Positions 22,747 to 33,672 of a stretch of DNA of 35,476 nucleotides are shown here, in pieces. The stretch comes from Dichomitus squalens LYAD-421 SS1 (taxonomy: Eukaryota; Basidiomycota; Agaricomycetes; Polyporales; Polyporaceae). Both the position numbers and the translations under genes were made by a program. The stretch is taken from NCBI RefSeq assembly GCF_000275845.1, contig NW_006766892.1:899127-934602 (forward strand). The letters are read 5' to 3'. The stretch's first letter is position 1; each line of letters opens with the position of its first letter. Below the pieces are notes generated by a model. The model was given only the letters and a program-made list of their open reading frames with translations, was not told the origin of the DNA and made no database searches.

Positions 22747-25733
22747 TTATCGACCCTCCGAGTTCTGCACGACACGCAAGAACCTCTCCAGGAGCACGTG
22801 TTTCCGCCGCTGGTCCACGCCAGGCGAGTTGTCGAGCAACCGCTCCACGTGTACGAGCAGCCCATACGGTCCGTCCAGCGGGATCGCGTTCGCATCGAAC
22901 CGGTGCACGTCTGTGAAGAGTAAGTCGATCGTAAGTAAGTCAACATGGGGCAATCGGGGACGAGAGCAACGACTGACAGTTTTTGAAAGTTCCATACGCC
23001 GCATCCCCCAGCGCCTCCTTGAACGCCTCCGCTACGTCCGAAGCTGCCCCCGCCGTCAACCGCCCCTCCTCGTCCGCACCCCTCCACCTCGAGCGTGCCC
23101 GTGCGGCTGACGACGTAGTCGCGCTCATACCAGTCCTCGGTCCGCCGACTCTCAGAACCGCCTCCTCGCGCACCCTCGAGGGCGCCCACGTCAATCCCAG
23201 ACCGAGATCCAACGAGCGGCCCTTCCCTGCGAGACGGGCCTGCTTCGAATGCGACATCGCTTCCGACACCGTCAGCGGGGAGGGCGACGCAGCACGAGGG
23301 GCGCTGCGGGCCGCAGACCTGCGCTCGTTGTCCGCAGGAGAGCCGGGAATTGGGGGCACTGCGGGCTCGAACTTGAACGGCCCGTGCGAGGCGCGCCCGA
23401 CGCGCTTCCCAGCGCTCCGTCCCCAGCTGCCGTCCCGGTTGTGCCCTGACGAGTCCCCAGACGCGGTCGACATGGGCGATGCGGGTACAGGGTCTCGACG
23501 GTGGCCGTGGCTGGACGTCGAAGCCGGCTGTGGAGGGTGGTGGCCTCCGTGACCTCGAGAGTGGGGGTGGGATTGGGAGGAGTGGGAGGCAGGTTGAGAA
23601 TGCTGCCCGGCAGAGCCTGAACGGTCAGTGCTCCTGCGGGAAGGGGGGTTTGCGAAGTGGACGTCCGTCGCCGGCTTCTTGCCTTTGTCCAAGACCCCGC
23701 GGGTACTCGGGAGCGACGCGGGCGCGAAGCCGTGTTCCACGGGCTCTTCCCTGGGTCTCCTGGGAACAGCGCGCGCGCTGTGGCTCCGCTGCAGAGCAAG
23801 CTGTCGTTCCTGCTCCCCAATCCCCATGCTTTGCAGCGCCGTCTTGATGCTCATGACGCCACTGCTACCCGACGCGGGCCCTGCACCCGCAGACACTGGC
23901 CGCTCGAAGTCAAAGCTGCCGTGCTTGTTACGCTTTGTCCGGGAAGCCTCCGCGCCGGAGCGTGGGTGGCCACTATGGTGCTCCCTGCTTCCGCTGTGCT
24001 TGCTGTTCGCGCTGTGCGCACTCGACGACTTCTCCATGGGGACCGCAGCGACGGCAACGGCCGACGTCGACTGGCGCACGCGAGCGGTAGGAAGAGGCGA
24101 GCCGACACGGCGCGGGTGCGTGATGCGCTCCTTCTCTTTCTCCCTCTCCTTCTCGCGCTCCTTCTCCTTCCTGCTGTCCCGGCTGCGCTCGCCCGACCGG
24201 TCCCTAGCACCACCCCGCATGCGCTCCCTCTCCTTCCCCTTCTCTGCCGAGGTGTACGACCGGTTCGAGGACGTCCCCAGTCCGCAAAGCGGGGAACAGC
24301 GCCCTTCGACGGACCTGAGGTCCGCATCGGGGTCGTCCTCCGCCTTCATGTATTCGCCACGGCGCGCGCCCGGAGGGGAGTTCAGTACGTGCACGGGCAC
24401 TCGCCGCGGCTGCGGCGAGACGAGGCCTGGAAGCGCGGAGCTCTTCCCGCCCTCGTTCGTCTTCAGGCACCCGGGGGTCGGGTCGTCAGGATGCACGGGA
24501 AGCCCCTTGCGGGTGCTCTTCTGCGAGCGCTGCGAGCCCGACTTGTCCCCAAAGGGCCGGTCGTCGCGCCCGTGCCAGAGCTGATCTGGGGGGTTTGCTG
24601 CGGCAGGGGACGGGGTGGTAGGGCGGGATCTGCCCTGCGAGGACTCGCCGAACGAAGCTTTGCGGGGGCTGGGGAGGAGGATGCCGAAGATATTGATACG
24701 CTTGCCTTTGCGCGAGGGGTTCGACTTGGTAGCCTCGATCGGGACGACCTGCGCAACCAGCTCAGCCGTTGCGGTAGGCGCCTGAGCGGTAACAGGCACC
24801 GCAATCGGCTCCGGGGCCTTCCTGGGACGAGGCTTGACCGTGGCGTTCGTTGCGGTAGTGATGTTAGACAAAGGGCGAGAGGGAGATCTCGTCATTGGAC
24901 GCGAAGGGCCTGCGACGTTGCCGTCCTCGTCGTGATCGAGGCTGGAATGGCGCGCGTGTACGCGGAGAGACGCTGTGTGAACGGTGCTCGGCATAGGATC
25001 GACAGGGTAGGCGTCCAGCGAGCGTGAGCGACGTTTCCTCGAGCGAGAGCGGGAGCGGGAGCGATTGAGGAAGTTGACGATCTGCGTGGGCGTACGCGCG
25101 AGCAGCCATGTTGAAGGCGCATGGCAATGTCATGGCGATACGCGGTAAGGCTTAGCACGACTGTGAAGAGCGGGGAGTGAAGTGAATGGACGCACCCTAG
25201 CTCCAAGACCTCTGCCTTGCCGTTCTTCGGGTACGCCGTCCATACTGCGTACTTCCAGGTCTACAATGTGCGAGGCGACCTTGGCATAGCTTGGATATAC
25301 GAGGTGGTCCTTCTCGGGATCTTCCGCCTGGACGGCAACGTGAACAAGCACGCGCGTCAGAGAGCCAGCCTGGTGAAGGACAGGATGGGCACAACGGACC
25401 TGGGTGGACAATACGGCGCGGATACGCTGCGACTTGCTGTTCGAACGGAGGAGGGAGTGCAGCTGGAGGGAGAAAAACGGGGCGCAACACGTGTTAGGCA
25501 CGACGCTCGCTGGGAACGGGAGGATGTTCAGAACGCACATCCAAGGAGAGCCGCATGCGGGCAGCGTCAATCAAACCCAGACTTGCCCTCCGGTCGCTTT
25601 TCGCAGCGCGGTCCGACGGATGCTCACCGTCCGGGTTCGGGACGAGGTTGTTGAGAGATTCCGAGACGATGTGGGTTGTGGAAGATGAGGGGGCGAGAGA
25701 CGGGTCGGTGATGGATGAGTCGGCGTCCGCCAT
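22747..25733 (-). CDS. Uncharacterised basidiomycete protein, 927 residues, low-complexity middle with conserved ends
   Basis: I do not recognise a named domain. Exons 25733-25539, 25462-25142, 25081-22978 and 22910-22747 join in phase. The start MADADSSITDPSLAPS leads into HIVSESLNNLVPNPDG and a helical block (LHSLLRSNSKSQRIRAVLST, DHLVYPSYAKVASHIVDLEV) that looks folded. An Arg-Ser run follows at the start of exon 3 (NFLNRSRSRSRSRKRRSRSL), then about 550 residues rich in Ser, Pro, Arg, Gly and His. A charged EKEREKEREKEKERI segment lies near 24130-24190. The last 65 residues return to an ordered, conserved-looking unit: VAEAFKEALGDAAYGTFKN joined to YVHRFDANAIPLDGPYGLLV, then HVERLLDNSPGVDQRRKHVL and ERFLRVVQ. 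The ordered ends and disordered middle suggest a scaffold or regulator. That is only an inference. Confidence 0.72.
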
Positions 25734-27039
25734 GTTGTGGGTGAGTGTATGGGAGATGAGAGGGGAGACATTCAACACTGTAGGCCTGCCGCGTAGAGAC
25801 CGGAGGAGAAAGGCGAAGACGATGGGCTTGCGGGCGTTGGGGGACGGAGGGTGTGCTGATGGCGGCGGACGGGCATCAGTGCGGGCGATCGTGTGAATTT
25901 CCATATTCATACGCAGCCACAAGGGGAGAAGCGCGCGTACGGGGCTCTCTCTCCCGTCCTCGTCGTCTTTTTGAACGCTGTGGGCACCCTCCGGACAGCG
26001 GCGCATGACAGTGGGTGGGCCTCAGGGGAAGCATGCACGCTGACGGCTTCAGTGCATATGCTCATCTCTTGCGATCGAAGGCTCATGACACTCTCGACGC
26101 TAGATTTAATTCCAGTGCTGACAGTAGTTGCAGCATTGCTCGGGGCCTGTAGCTGCGCTCGCGCTCAACGCACAGGGTAAGTTGCCCTCGGCACAGAAAG
26201 CAGCATAGGCGTGAGTTGGGCGATGGTATGTCCTGCGCCGCACCAACGGCCGACATCGGCGAGGCTTCCCCGTGGGGGTCTGAGCTCGAAGCACGCGGCT
26301 TCCAGCCCCGCAACAGCCAAGAATGGATATGTGTAGTATTATCGCCTATGCTACTTGCGGGACGCTTGGAGCTACTAGGGCAGGCTTGTACGTTGGGGAT
26401 GCTAGTTGTCCGGGCTAAGAAGTCGGTCGATGAGTGTCAAGATCATACGTGTTCGGGAGGCCTAGCTCGCAAAATGTTGCAGGCGATAGAGTGCGGAAAG
26501 AATTGACATGGCTGTCTCTCCGTACGAAACATCGCTCAGAGCCCGTATCTGCCACGCCTATCGGAATATCGACGTGCTGGCATGACGCAGAATATTACGT
26601 TCGTGTCTGTTGTGTCTTTCGCGTCAATCATCAAGTCACGTCAAAGTAGGAAACTACCAGGAAACTTTGGTTTCGTCAACGGGTGATCGGTGTGCTCCTC
26701 CATTGAACCATGGTTGTTCTATGAGGAGAGCCGCTATCGATACATACTCTCAAGCTGGGGCAGCTTTCAGGACGAGGGGCGGAGAGGAACGCGGTCACGT
26801 GGGAAAGAGTGGTGAATTCTGACGCAATTGGCGGGACGGGGTTGGCCACTGCGCTCATGTCGAGCGCAAATTCAAGCATGGCCTTCCCAGCTGCAGCCGT
26901 TGTCCGCCCTGCCCGCCGTCTTCGTCATCGTCCCCCTCGCTCTCCAGCTCGTCCTGAACCTCTCGACCCTGCTGCACACCATCCGTAGCCCCACAAATCC
27001 TTCGCTGCCCGCTTACAATCCCTGGGAAAGCCTTGCACG
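25734..27039. other. Divergent intergenic region upstream of the O-acetyltransferase
   Basis: A 1.3-kb interval between two divergent starts. Frames at 25893-26180, 26216-26506 and 26828-27043 are short and lack recognisable motifs. The segment 26890-27039 is pyrimidine-rich on the plus strand just before the ATG at 27040, as expected for a fungal core promoter and 5' UTR. Confidence 0.5.
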
Positions 27040-28730
27040 ATGAATGTAGGCAAAACCGTCTCCAGGTCTCTCAGGCTCCTCAGCAAGGCGCCCTCTCGCC
27101 TGTACGTCTCGCAATCTATACGGGCTGCCTCCCAATGTACGCCCGGTTCCTCAGGGTCTTCGCAAGAACGCCCCCACTTCCCTTGCGTTGATGCACATGC
27201 CGTGCGAGAGTCCCGAATCATCTCTTCGCGATCTACCCCTCCCAGCAATCCCGCCTCCTCTGGCCCCGAACCCCCATATGCGCGACCCAACCCTGCGTCC
27301 TACAACGTGTACCACCACACCTCACCCCTCCCGCTTGTCTATGCCGACACATTGCCATCCTTCGATATCGCTTATGAGACATGGGGAACGCTCTCCCCAA
27401 GGAAAGACAACGTCATCCTGCTTCACACCGGACTTTCCGCTTCTTCGCATGCTGCGTCTACCGAGCTCAACCCTGCAGACGGCTGGTGGGAGAAGTTCAT
27501 CGGACCAGGGAAGGCCCTGGACACGAGCCAGTTTTTCATCATCTGCACTAACGTCCTCGGAGGCTGCTATGGCTCGACGGGTCCCTCTTCTCCTCACCCG
27601 GAGACAGGAGAGCCGTACGCGACCCGCTTCCCCATCTTGTCTATATTCGACATGGTCCGAGCGCAATTCTGCTTACTCGACCACCTGGGTATTGAGAGCC
27701 TCTATGCGAGCGTAGGGTCATCCATGGGCGCCATGCAGAGTTTGGCCGCAGGATGGTTATTCCCTGAGAGGGTTGGGAAGGTCGTGAGCATCAGTGGGAC
27801 AGCGAGGAGTAGCCCAAGCGCTATTGCTATGCGATTTGCGCAACGAAGTGGTGAGTGCAGCCTTTGTGTTGCCATAGACTACCTCCCTGAGATACAATCG
27901 TTAGTCCTCATGGCGGATCCCAACTGGAAGGACGGCTTCTACTACGATAGCTTGCCCCCACATACAGGGATGAAGCTCGCTCGACGTACGTGACACGCGT
28001 ACACGCGATTCTCACTCCCTCACACGCCGTCCTGCAGAAATTGCGACCATCACATACCGTTCAGGTCCCGAATGGGACATACGCTTCGGTCGCCAGTTTC
28101 GCAAACTCCCCGACTCCGAAGCGCAGCGACCAGACGCACCCCGCGCGCCCGCACTATGTCCCGACTTTCTCATCGAGACGTACCTCGACCACCAAGGGGA
28201 GGAGTTCTGCCTCAAATACGACGCGAACTCGCTGATCTACATCTCGAAGGCGATGGACCTCTTCGACCTCACGGCGCCCGCGCTCGCCGAGCTCCGCCTC
28301 GAGATCCCTGCCCCGCGTGCGGGGCCCCCTCCCCCGCCTCCTAGCTTAGCTGCGCACCCGACGTCACCCGCACACCAGCGGTACCACCATCTCCTGTCGC
28401 ATTCGAGGAGCCATCCTCCGCCGCCGAACCCCCCGGTGCATCTCCCAGATCTGGCTGCGGGTCTGCGCCCGCTGGCGAACACCCCCGTGCTGGTGCTCGG
28501 GGTGCAGAGCGACATCTTGTTCCCGGTGGAGCAGCAGAGGGAGGTCGCGGACGCTCTGCGGATAGCGGGCAACCAGATGGTGAGCTACTACGAGCTCGGG
28601 GGTGTCTGGGGACACGATACGTTCTTGTGAGTGTGTTTTGCGGTGGTCTGTGAGGCCGCTCTGACTGAAATTCTTTGGCAGGTTGGACGTGCAGAACGTA
28701 GGCGGTGCTATTCGCGGGTTCTTGTCGTAG
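27040..28730 (+). CDS. MetX/CysA-type O-acetyltransferase, probably mitochondrial serine O-acetyltransferase
   Basis: Alpha/beta-hydrolase acetyltransferase of the homoserine O-acetyltransferase (MET2/MetX) family, using acetyl-CoA to make O-acetylserine or O-acetylhomoserine for cysteine or methionine synthesis. Exons 27040-27850, 27905-27985, 28038-28626, 28682-28730 give 509 residues. The catalytic triad is visible: Ser in [13 protein letters not shown], Asp in [12 protein letters not shown] and His in WGHDTFL. Other family blocks are [27 protein letters not shown] and [20 protein letters not shown]. The blocks [40 protein letters not shown] and [19 protein letters not shown] resemble the fungal serine-specific branch (CysA/Cys2) more than Met2. 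The first ~45 residues are Arg/Ser-rich without acids, suggesting mitochondrial import, as reported for fungal CysA. A Pro-rich insert lies near 28310-28450. Substrate choice remains inference. Confidence 0.87.
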
Positions 28731-29156
28731 TGTAGTCATAGATTGCCTCTCTGTAGCATAATACATACGCAATAGAACACAGAGGGACCTTCGCATTCCG
28801 GCATGACCGTATGTGCCTCATGTTCTACCGCAGCTAGCTTGCGAGCCAGGCGCGCCAATCTCAGACGCGTCGCGCGCATGAACGCGACCTATGGGCGCTT
28901 GGCCACATTCACTTGGCCTCTGACCGTGACTCGGCTGTCGCTCCATCCTACCTGTTCTGGAGATAACCTTCTTCGACAACGTTGAGCTCTGCTAGGCGTA
29001 GACAACGATGCGGACGCCCAGGATATCCGCTGGCACAATTGTGCGTTCCCTACTCACCTGGCCAAACTCATCTGGTGGACCTGGACTTCACAGGTGCGGA
29101 AACTGCACAGGCCGCGATATGGTCCATTCTGCCTGCACACAGCTCAGGACGGACCG
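28731..29156. other. Intergenic region upstream of the aldehyde dehydrogenase
   Basis: About 430 bases between two genes on the same strand. It contains splice-like signals (GTGCGT at 29041, CAG near 29096 and 29139), so an extra 5' exon of the aldehyde dehydrogenase carrying the usual 'LFI.GEW' strand could lie here, but I could not prove one. Confidence 0.4.
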
Positions 29157-31416
29157 ATGCCCGACGCGAACGGCCGTGAAGAGTACGTACGCGGTCCCCG
29201 TCCTTTTGCTGGCCAGTGGACAGAGACGCTGAGCGCAGCACCGTCCTCGCATCCGTAGGATCGTAGTGAAGAACCCCGCGAACGGCGAGCACGTAGCCAC
29301 GTATGTCCCGACTTTCGTTACGCTTGTGCGGCGCGCTGCCATGAGAGTGGTCTTCTGAGCTGTTTTCTCTCGCGCCTGCGCCAGCGTCGTGTCCGCGAGC
29401 CAGGAAGACGTGGAGACCGCGGTGTACAACGCGCACGCGGTCTTCAAGGGCGGCGAATGGTCGCGGGCGCCCCCGCTCCTACGCGCGGCCGTGCTCTCGA
29501 ACCTCGCGCGGCACCTGGAGGAGCGCGTGCCGGACCTGGCGAAGATGGAGACGGCGCAGACGGGACGAGCTATCCGGGAGATGAACGCGCAGGTGCGTCC
29601 ATCCGTTCTCTTTCTCTTTCGCTCTCTCGCGTGCGCGAGAATCCTCTTGCTGAGTCCTTATTCTACGGGGCGGCGCGGAGTAGCTCGGGAGGCTGCCTGA
29701 CTGGCTGTAAGTGTCGTTTGCGCGGTTCACACTTGTGGTTGCAGGAGCTTCTGAGCGTGTTTCCCCGCAGAGACTACTATGCCGCGCTCCTGCGCACACA
29801 GGGCTCCTTCGTCGCCCCAACGCACGGCCCCCTGCTGAACTATGTGCGGAGAGTTCCCCTGGGCGTAGTCGCGCAGATCACCGTGAGTTTTCTAGCATAT
29901 CGCCTGCGCGACTGCCTAACTCGACAACAGCCGTTCAACCACCCGCTCCTCATAGCAATCAAGAAGATCGCACCTGCTCTTGCGGCGGGTAATTCGGTTG
30001 TTGTCAAGCCGAGTGAATTGGCACCTATAACGGTGCTCGAGTTCGCGGAGATGGCAATAGCCGCAGGAGGTGCGTCTGGTCTGTTGCTTCCAGAGGCCCA
30101 GCAGGGTCTACATCTCATACTGTAGTTCCACAGGGGGCCTTGCAAGTCCTTCCTGGCTACGGCAGGACAGTGGGCAAGATGCTGGTGTCTGATCCGACGG
30201 TGCGAAAGGTCGACATTACAGTGAGTTACCCCGACATTACACAGGCAAAAAGCATGCAACTGAAGGCGAGATCAGGCAGGCACAGATACGGGCAGAGCGA
30301 TTGGGAAAATCGTCGGCTCCAACCTCGCCTCGTACACCGCAGAGCTGGGCGGGAAGGCCCCCATCGTCGTGTTCGACGACGCGGACGCGGAGTCTGCCGC
30401 GAACGGGGCTGCGTTCGCGTGCTTCGTCGCTTCGGGCCAGACGTGCGTCTCCGGGACGCGGCTCATCGTTCAGGACAAGATTTATGACGAGTTCATGGAC
30501 CTCTTCATGAAGAAGGTCTCGAGCGTCACGGCCCGGATGGGCAACCGTACGGCCCTCCCCCTTCTTTCCAGACGTTTGGCGCATGCCGCTAATGACCATA
30601 CCCTTATGCTCTAGCTATGAACCCGAAGTCCACGATGGGCACCGTCATCTCTCTCCGCCAGCTGGAGCGGATAGAGACCGTTGTACAGCGGGGCGTAGGG
30701 ACCATTCTCACAGGCGGCAAGCGCATGACAGGCACGTCCGCACTGGACGGCTACGACTTCTCACAAGGGGCCTTCTTCCCCCCTACAGTGATCACCGACG
30801 TGCCTACCGAGGACGACCTCTGGCGTGAGGAGATCTTCGGACCGGTGGTCGTGGTGAAACGCTTTTCCGTACGTCCTTCACCGCTTCTGATACTCAGGCC
30901 AGTAACAGAGCTAACATGACCCTTCCCCGGCACCTTGCTCGTCACATCGCTTGACTTAGACCGATCGGGAAGGGATAGAGCTGGCTAATGCGTGCAAGTT
31001 CGGCCTGGGTGCGGGCATCTGGACGCAGAACCTGGCGAAGGCGCACCAGGCCGCCGCAGCGATCGAGGCTGGGCTCGTGTGGGTTAACACGCACCACCGC
31101 AATGACCCCAGCTCGCCTTGGTTCGTAACCGACCTGCCTGTTCTGTTGTGTCGAGAATGCGAGAAGCTGACCTGCAGATGCCGTTCCAGGGGCGGTATGA
31201 AGGAGAGTGGGATTGGCAGGGAGAATGGGGTCGAGGCGTTCGAAGCCTGTGCGTTCCGAGAAGGCACTGGATCGACAAGCTATGTCTTGCTAACATTGGC
31301 TGCATGTTATAGACACGCAGAGCAAGTCGACGATCATCAACATTGCCGACGCGGAGGATACTCGGGCCGTTCAGGATTGGTTCGCAGAGGATGATACTGA
31401 GAAGCGATACGGCTGA
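29157..31416 (+). CDS. NAD(P)-dependent aldehyde dehydrogenase
   Basis: Oxidises an aldehyde to its acid; the substrate cannot be read from sequence. Twelve exons, all in phase: 29157-29182, 29259-29300, 29385-29592, 29684-29706, 29771-29882, 29931-30069, 30126-30220, 30276-30546, 30615-30868, 30960-31120, 31190-31248, 31313-31416, for 497 residues. Motifs: IVVKNPANGEHVATVVSAS near the start, PFNHPLLIAIKKIAPALAAG, NSVVVKPSELAP (cofactor binding), AELGGKAPIVVFDDAD (general-base Glu), ASGQTCVSGTRLIV (catalytic Cys), EEIFGPVVVVKRFS, and GGMKESGIGRENGVEAFE (C-terminal loop). Exon 4 is only 23 nt and supplies LGRLPDWL. I set the start at ATG 29157 (MPDANGREE) because it is the only in-frame ATG before the first conserved block, but the protein then lacks the family's first beta strand, so an upstream exon is possible. 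It is convergent with VPS60. Confidence 0.9.
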
Positions 31417-31678
31417 ATTTCTGTATATGTCTTTGTTTCTCGAATTGCGTACACATCCTCGTTGTTGAGATGCTTGTAAACGAGGTCAGACACCGCTCCT
31501 CTTCGGCATTGTTTGTCGAGGGATCACCGTACGTGAAATCCGAGTGTTGTGAATATCTAGCGCAATGGCAAACATCTCGAGCAGAACTAATGGTAGTGTA
31601 CATTCAACGACAACAGTTCGATACATCCTGGTGATGTTACAATGCGATGAGGATATCCATAAAACGTGCGCTACAGGC

Positions 31679-32719
31679 CTATGCCGCTGCCGTCGTCTTG
31701 ACTGCTTCGTGCTGTTCTGGAGTCTGCAGGGCGTGAGCACTGCGTAAGTTGCCGAGACCAGGAAGACAACTCACCTCCGACACCTCAACAGGAGCCTCGT
31801 CCACGAAATCTGGGACCTTGTTGAGATCGCTCAAGTACGAAGGGCCCTCGTCCTCAGCCTCCAGCTCCAGTGCGTCCAGCTCTGTCGGACGGTCAGACAC
31901 CAATAGCCACGAGAAGCAGACAGGCATCCGCACCAGCCTGCAAGTCCGCCTCGTCAATCTCGTCCGGCACCGCGTACGACCGGCCCAGCGTCTCCTGAAT
32001 CTCGTTCGCCTGCTCCAGCAGGTCCTCCATGTCATAGTGCACACTCTGCCCCGCGCGCGCCGTCAGTCGTCAGTCATGCGCCAGGAGCGACCGCCGCGAG
32101 GGAAGGAGAGAGGGAGGGAGGGCGGGCGGGACGGGACGCACCTCGATCTTGTCGATGTCGATCTTGCCGTACTGCTTCTTGAGCTCCTTGTTCGCCTGCT
32201 TCATCGCGTCGACCGTCGCCATCGTGTTCCGCAGGTTCTCGGTCGCGAGCGCGGCGGACTCCATGTTGAACGTCTGCTGCGTCAGCTGCGCGAGCTGCGA
32301 CTCGTACATCCGCTTCTGCTTCAGCGTGCGCAGCGCGCGCTCTTGGATCGCGTTCTGTCGGCGGCGGCGAGACGTGTTCGTATCCGGCCATCGTAAGTGT
32401 GAGCATGAGAGGCGAGAGAGGGGGAACAGGCCGCAGAGGGTCGGGGGACGGGGGAGACGCACCTTGCCGGGCCCGCTCCGCAGCCTGTTCATCTGCTCTT
32501 TGTACCGCGCGAGCTCGCCGTCCAGCTTCTTGATCTTGACCTCTATCGAGGCCATCCTGGTGTCTGTCTGCGCGCCCGCGCCCGCACATCAGTTTGCTGT
32601 TCGCTCGACGCCCCCAGATGTGGCTCAGAATGGGGGGGGGGCCTACGGACCGAGGAGATCGCATCCTGGAGGTTCGGGCGGGGCTTCTTGCTCGCGGAAC
32701 TGCCAAATATGCGGTTCAT
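31679..32719 (-). CDS. VPS60: ESCRT-III accessory subunit Vps60 (CHMP5)
   Basis: Snf7-family protein that activates Vps4 through Vta1 during endosomal membrane scission. Exons 32719-32651, 32567-32463, 32354-32142, 32045-31934, 31881-31775, 31723-31679 join in phase to 216 residues. The start [20 protein letters not shown] matches CHMP5. Helix blocks follow: [80 protein letters not shown], then [20 protein letters not shown], which is typical of Vps60 rather than Snf7. The acidic tail [20 protein letters not shown] leads to [12 protein letters not shown]. The last 14 residues ([14 protein letters not shown]) come from a separate small exon. The second intron carries a GC-rich, direct-repeat-like stretch near 32390-32456. 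Its end lies 262 bases from the end of the aldehyde dehydrogenase. Confidence 0.94.
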
Positions 32720-33138
32720 GGTATCAAGAGAATCTGGGGCGATAGACGGGTACGTGGAGAGCAGCAGAGGGCAGGACGCAGCGGTAGTAGCAGTATTATG
32801 TACCAAAGGTGTGAGAAGCGCCCATGCAATGGAGTGGCGCGCGTGCTGAACTCTCCCAAATCAGGCATGCTCAGGATCCGCCGACGGTCACCAGTAGTAT
32901 CCAGTCTTGTATTACAACCGCCCACTAACCTGCTGCTCAGGTTGTGTATTCCGTGTACGTATATTGTACAATACAATTGATTACAGCTCCGTCTACGCAC
33001 TCAGGTAATGCAAGCTTGTGAAAGCTTGTCCATACAGTGGAAACACTAGCACGGCTTGTAATCGACGTTGTAAGAGCCTGTAATATTGTATACACGCAGC
33101 CAGGCCAGTATAACACTCTTGTAATAGAAGCGTACCTA

Positions 33139-33222
33139 TGTAATAGCAGCTTGTTAAAGCTTGTCTAAGCGGCGGACGTGCCTTTGTAATAGAAGCTTGT
33201 TGAAGCTTGTCTAAGCGGCGGA
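33139..33222. repeat. Near-tandem 38-bp direct repeat with AAGCTTGT words
   Basis: Copy 1 at 33139-33176 and copy 2 at 33185-33222 agree at 36 of 38 bases by eye. Each contains two AGCTTGT/AAGCTTGT words and ends AGCTTGTCTAAGCGGCGGA. Related AAGCTTGT pairs occur at 33012-33030 and 33708-33726, so the unit belongs to the wider repeat domain. Confidence 0.8.
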
Positions 33223-33557
33223 ATCCATAACAGGGCTTGTAGTCGACTTTGTCAAAGCCAGTGTATATTGTAGATATTCTATTACGCTAGTATAGGACTC
33301 ATACAATGATATACAGTTCCGTGTGTGCAGTCAGGTAATCATCAGTAAACCGTGCATTAGCTTAATGGCTTAGCGCCTTAAGCCACTTAGCTCTCCCACG
33401 CATATCTTCGAGCTGCTCACCCTCAACTCCGTACAGCGTGCCAAATAATGGAGTGTAGCAGAAAGAGAGACCAAGAGAGGTCAATTGGAGCCTGTACAGA
33501 CATTATGACAGAGGCCGGCGTGCACGATGATGATGCAGAACGTTTTTGCACTCGCCC

Positions 33558-33672
33558 ATCTTAATCGTCTTAATCCGTCTTAATCCGTCTTAATCGAGCA
33601 TCTTAACTCTTACGACTTACTGACGCTTAATGCCGTCTTAGGCGTCTTAATGCCCTTAAACACGTGTTTAAG
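33558..33672. repeat. CGTCTTAAT short tandem array ending in an 18-bp palindrome
   Basis: TTAATCGTC then TTAATCCGTC twice and TTAATCG run head to tail at 33561-33596. Looser TCTTAA/GTCTTA words continue to 33650. The array ends in the perfect palindrome CTTAAACACGTGTTTAAG at 33655-33672, which has the E-box CACGTG at its centre. Confidence 0.8.

Noticed and set aside
23628..25027. Long plus-strand open frames (318 and 456 codons) opposite the uncharacterised minus-strand gene
   Set aside because: They are antisense shadows of GC-rich, Ser/Arg-rich coding DNA; composition is unlike real proteins and the minus strand has the consistent exon structure with conserved ends.
29222..29260. Apparent frameshift or stop near CATCCGTAG before the aldehyde dehydrogenase's first conserved block
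   Set aside because: A normal intron from GTACGT at 29183 to CGTAG at 29258 removes it and restores phase, so the gene need not be a pseudogene.
31749..32745. Plus-strand frames of 215 and 198 codons opposite VPS60
   Set aside because: Shadows of the VPS60 helices; the minus strand gives a complete CHMP5 protein.
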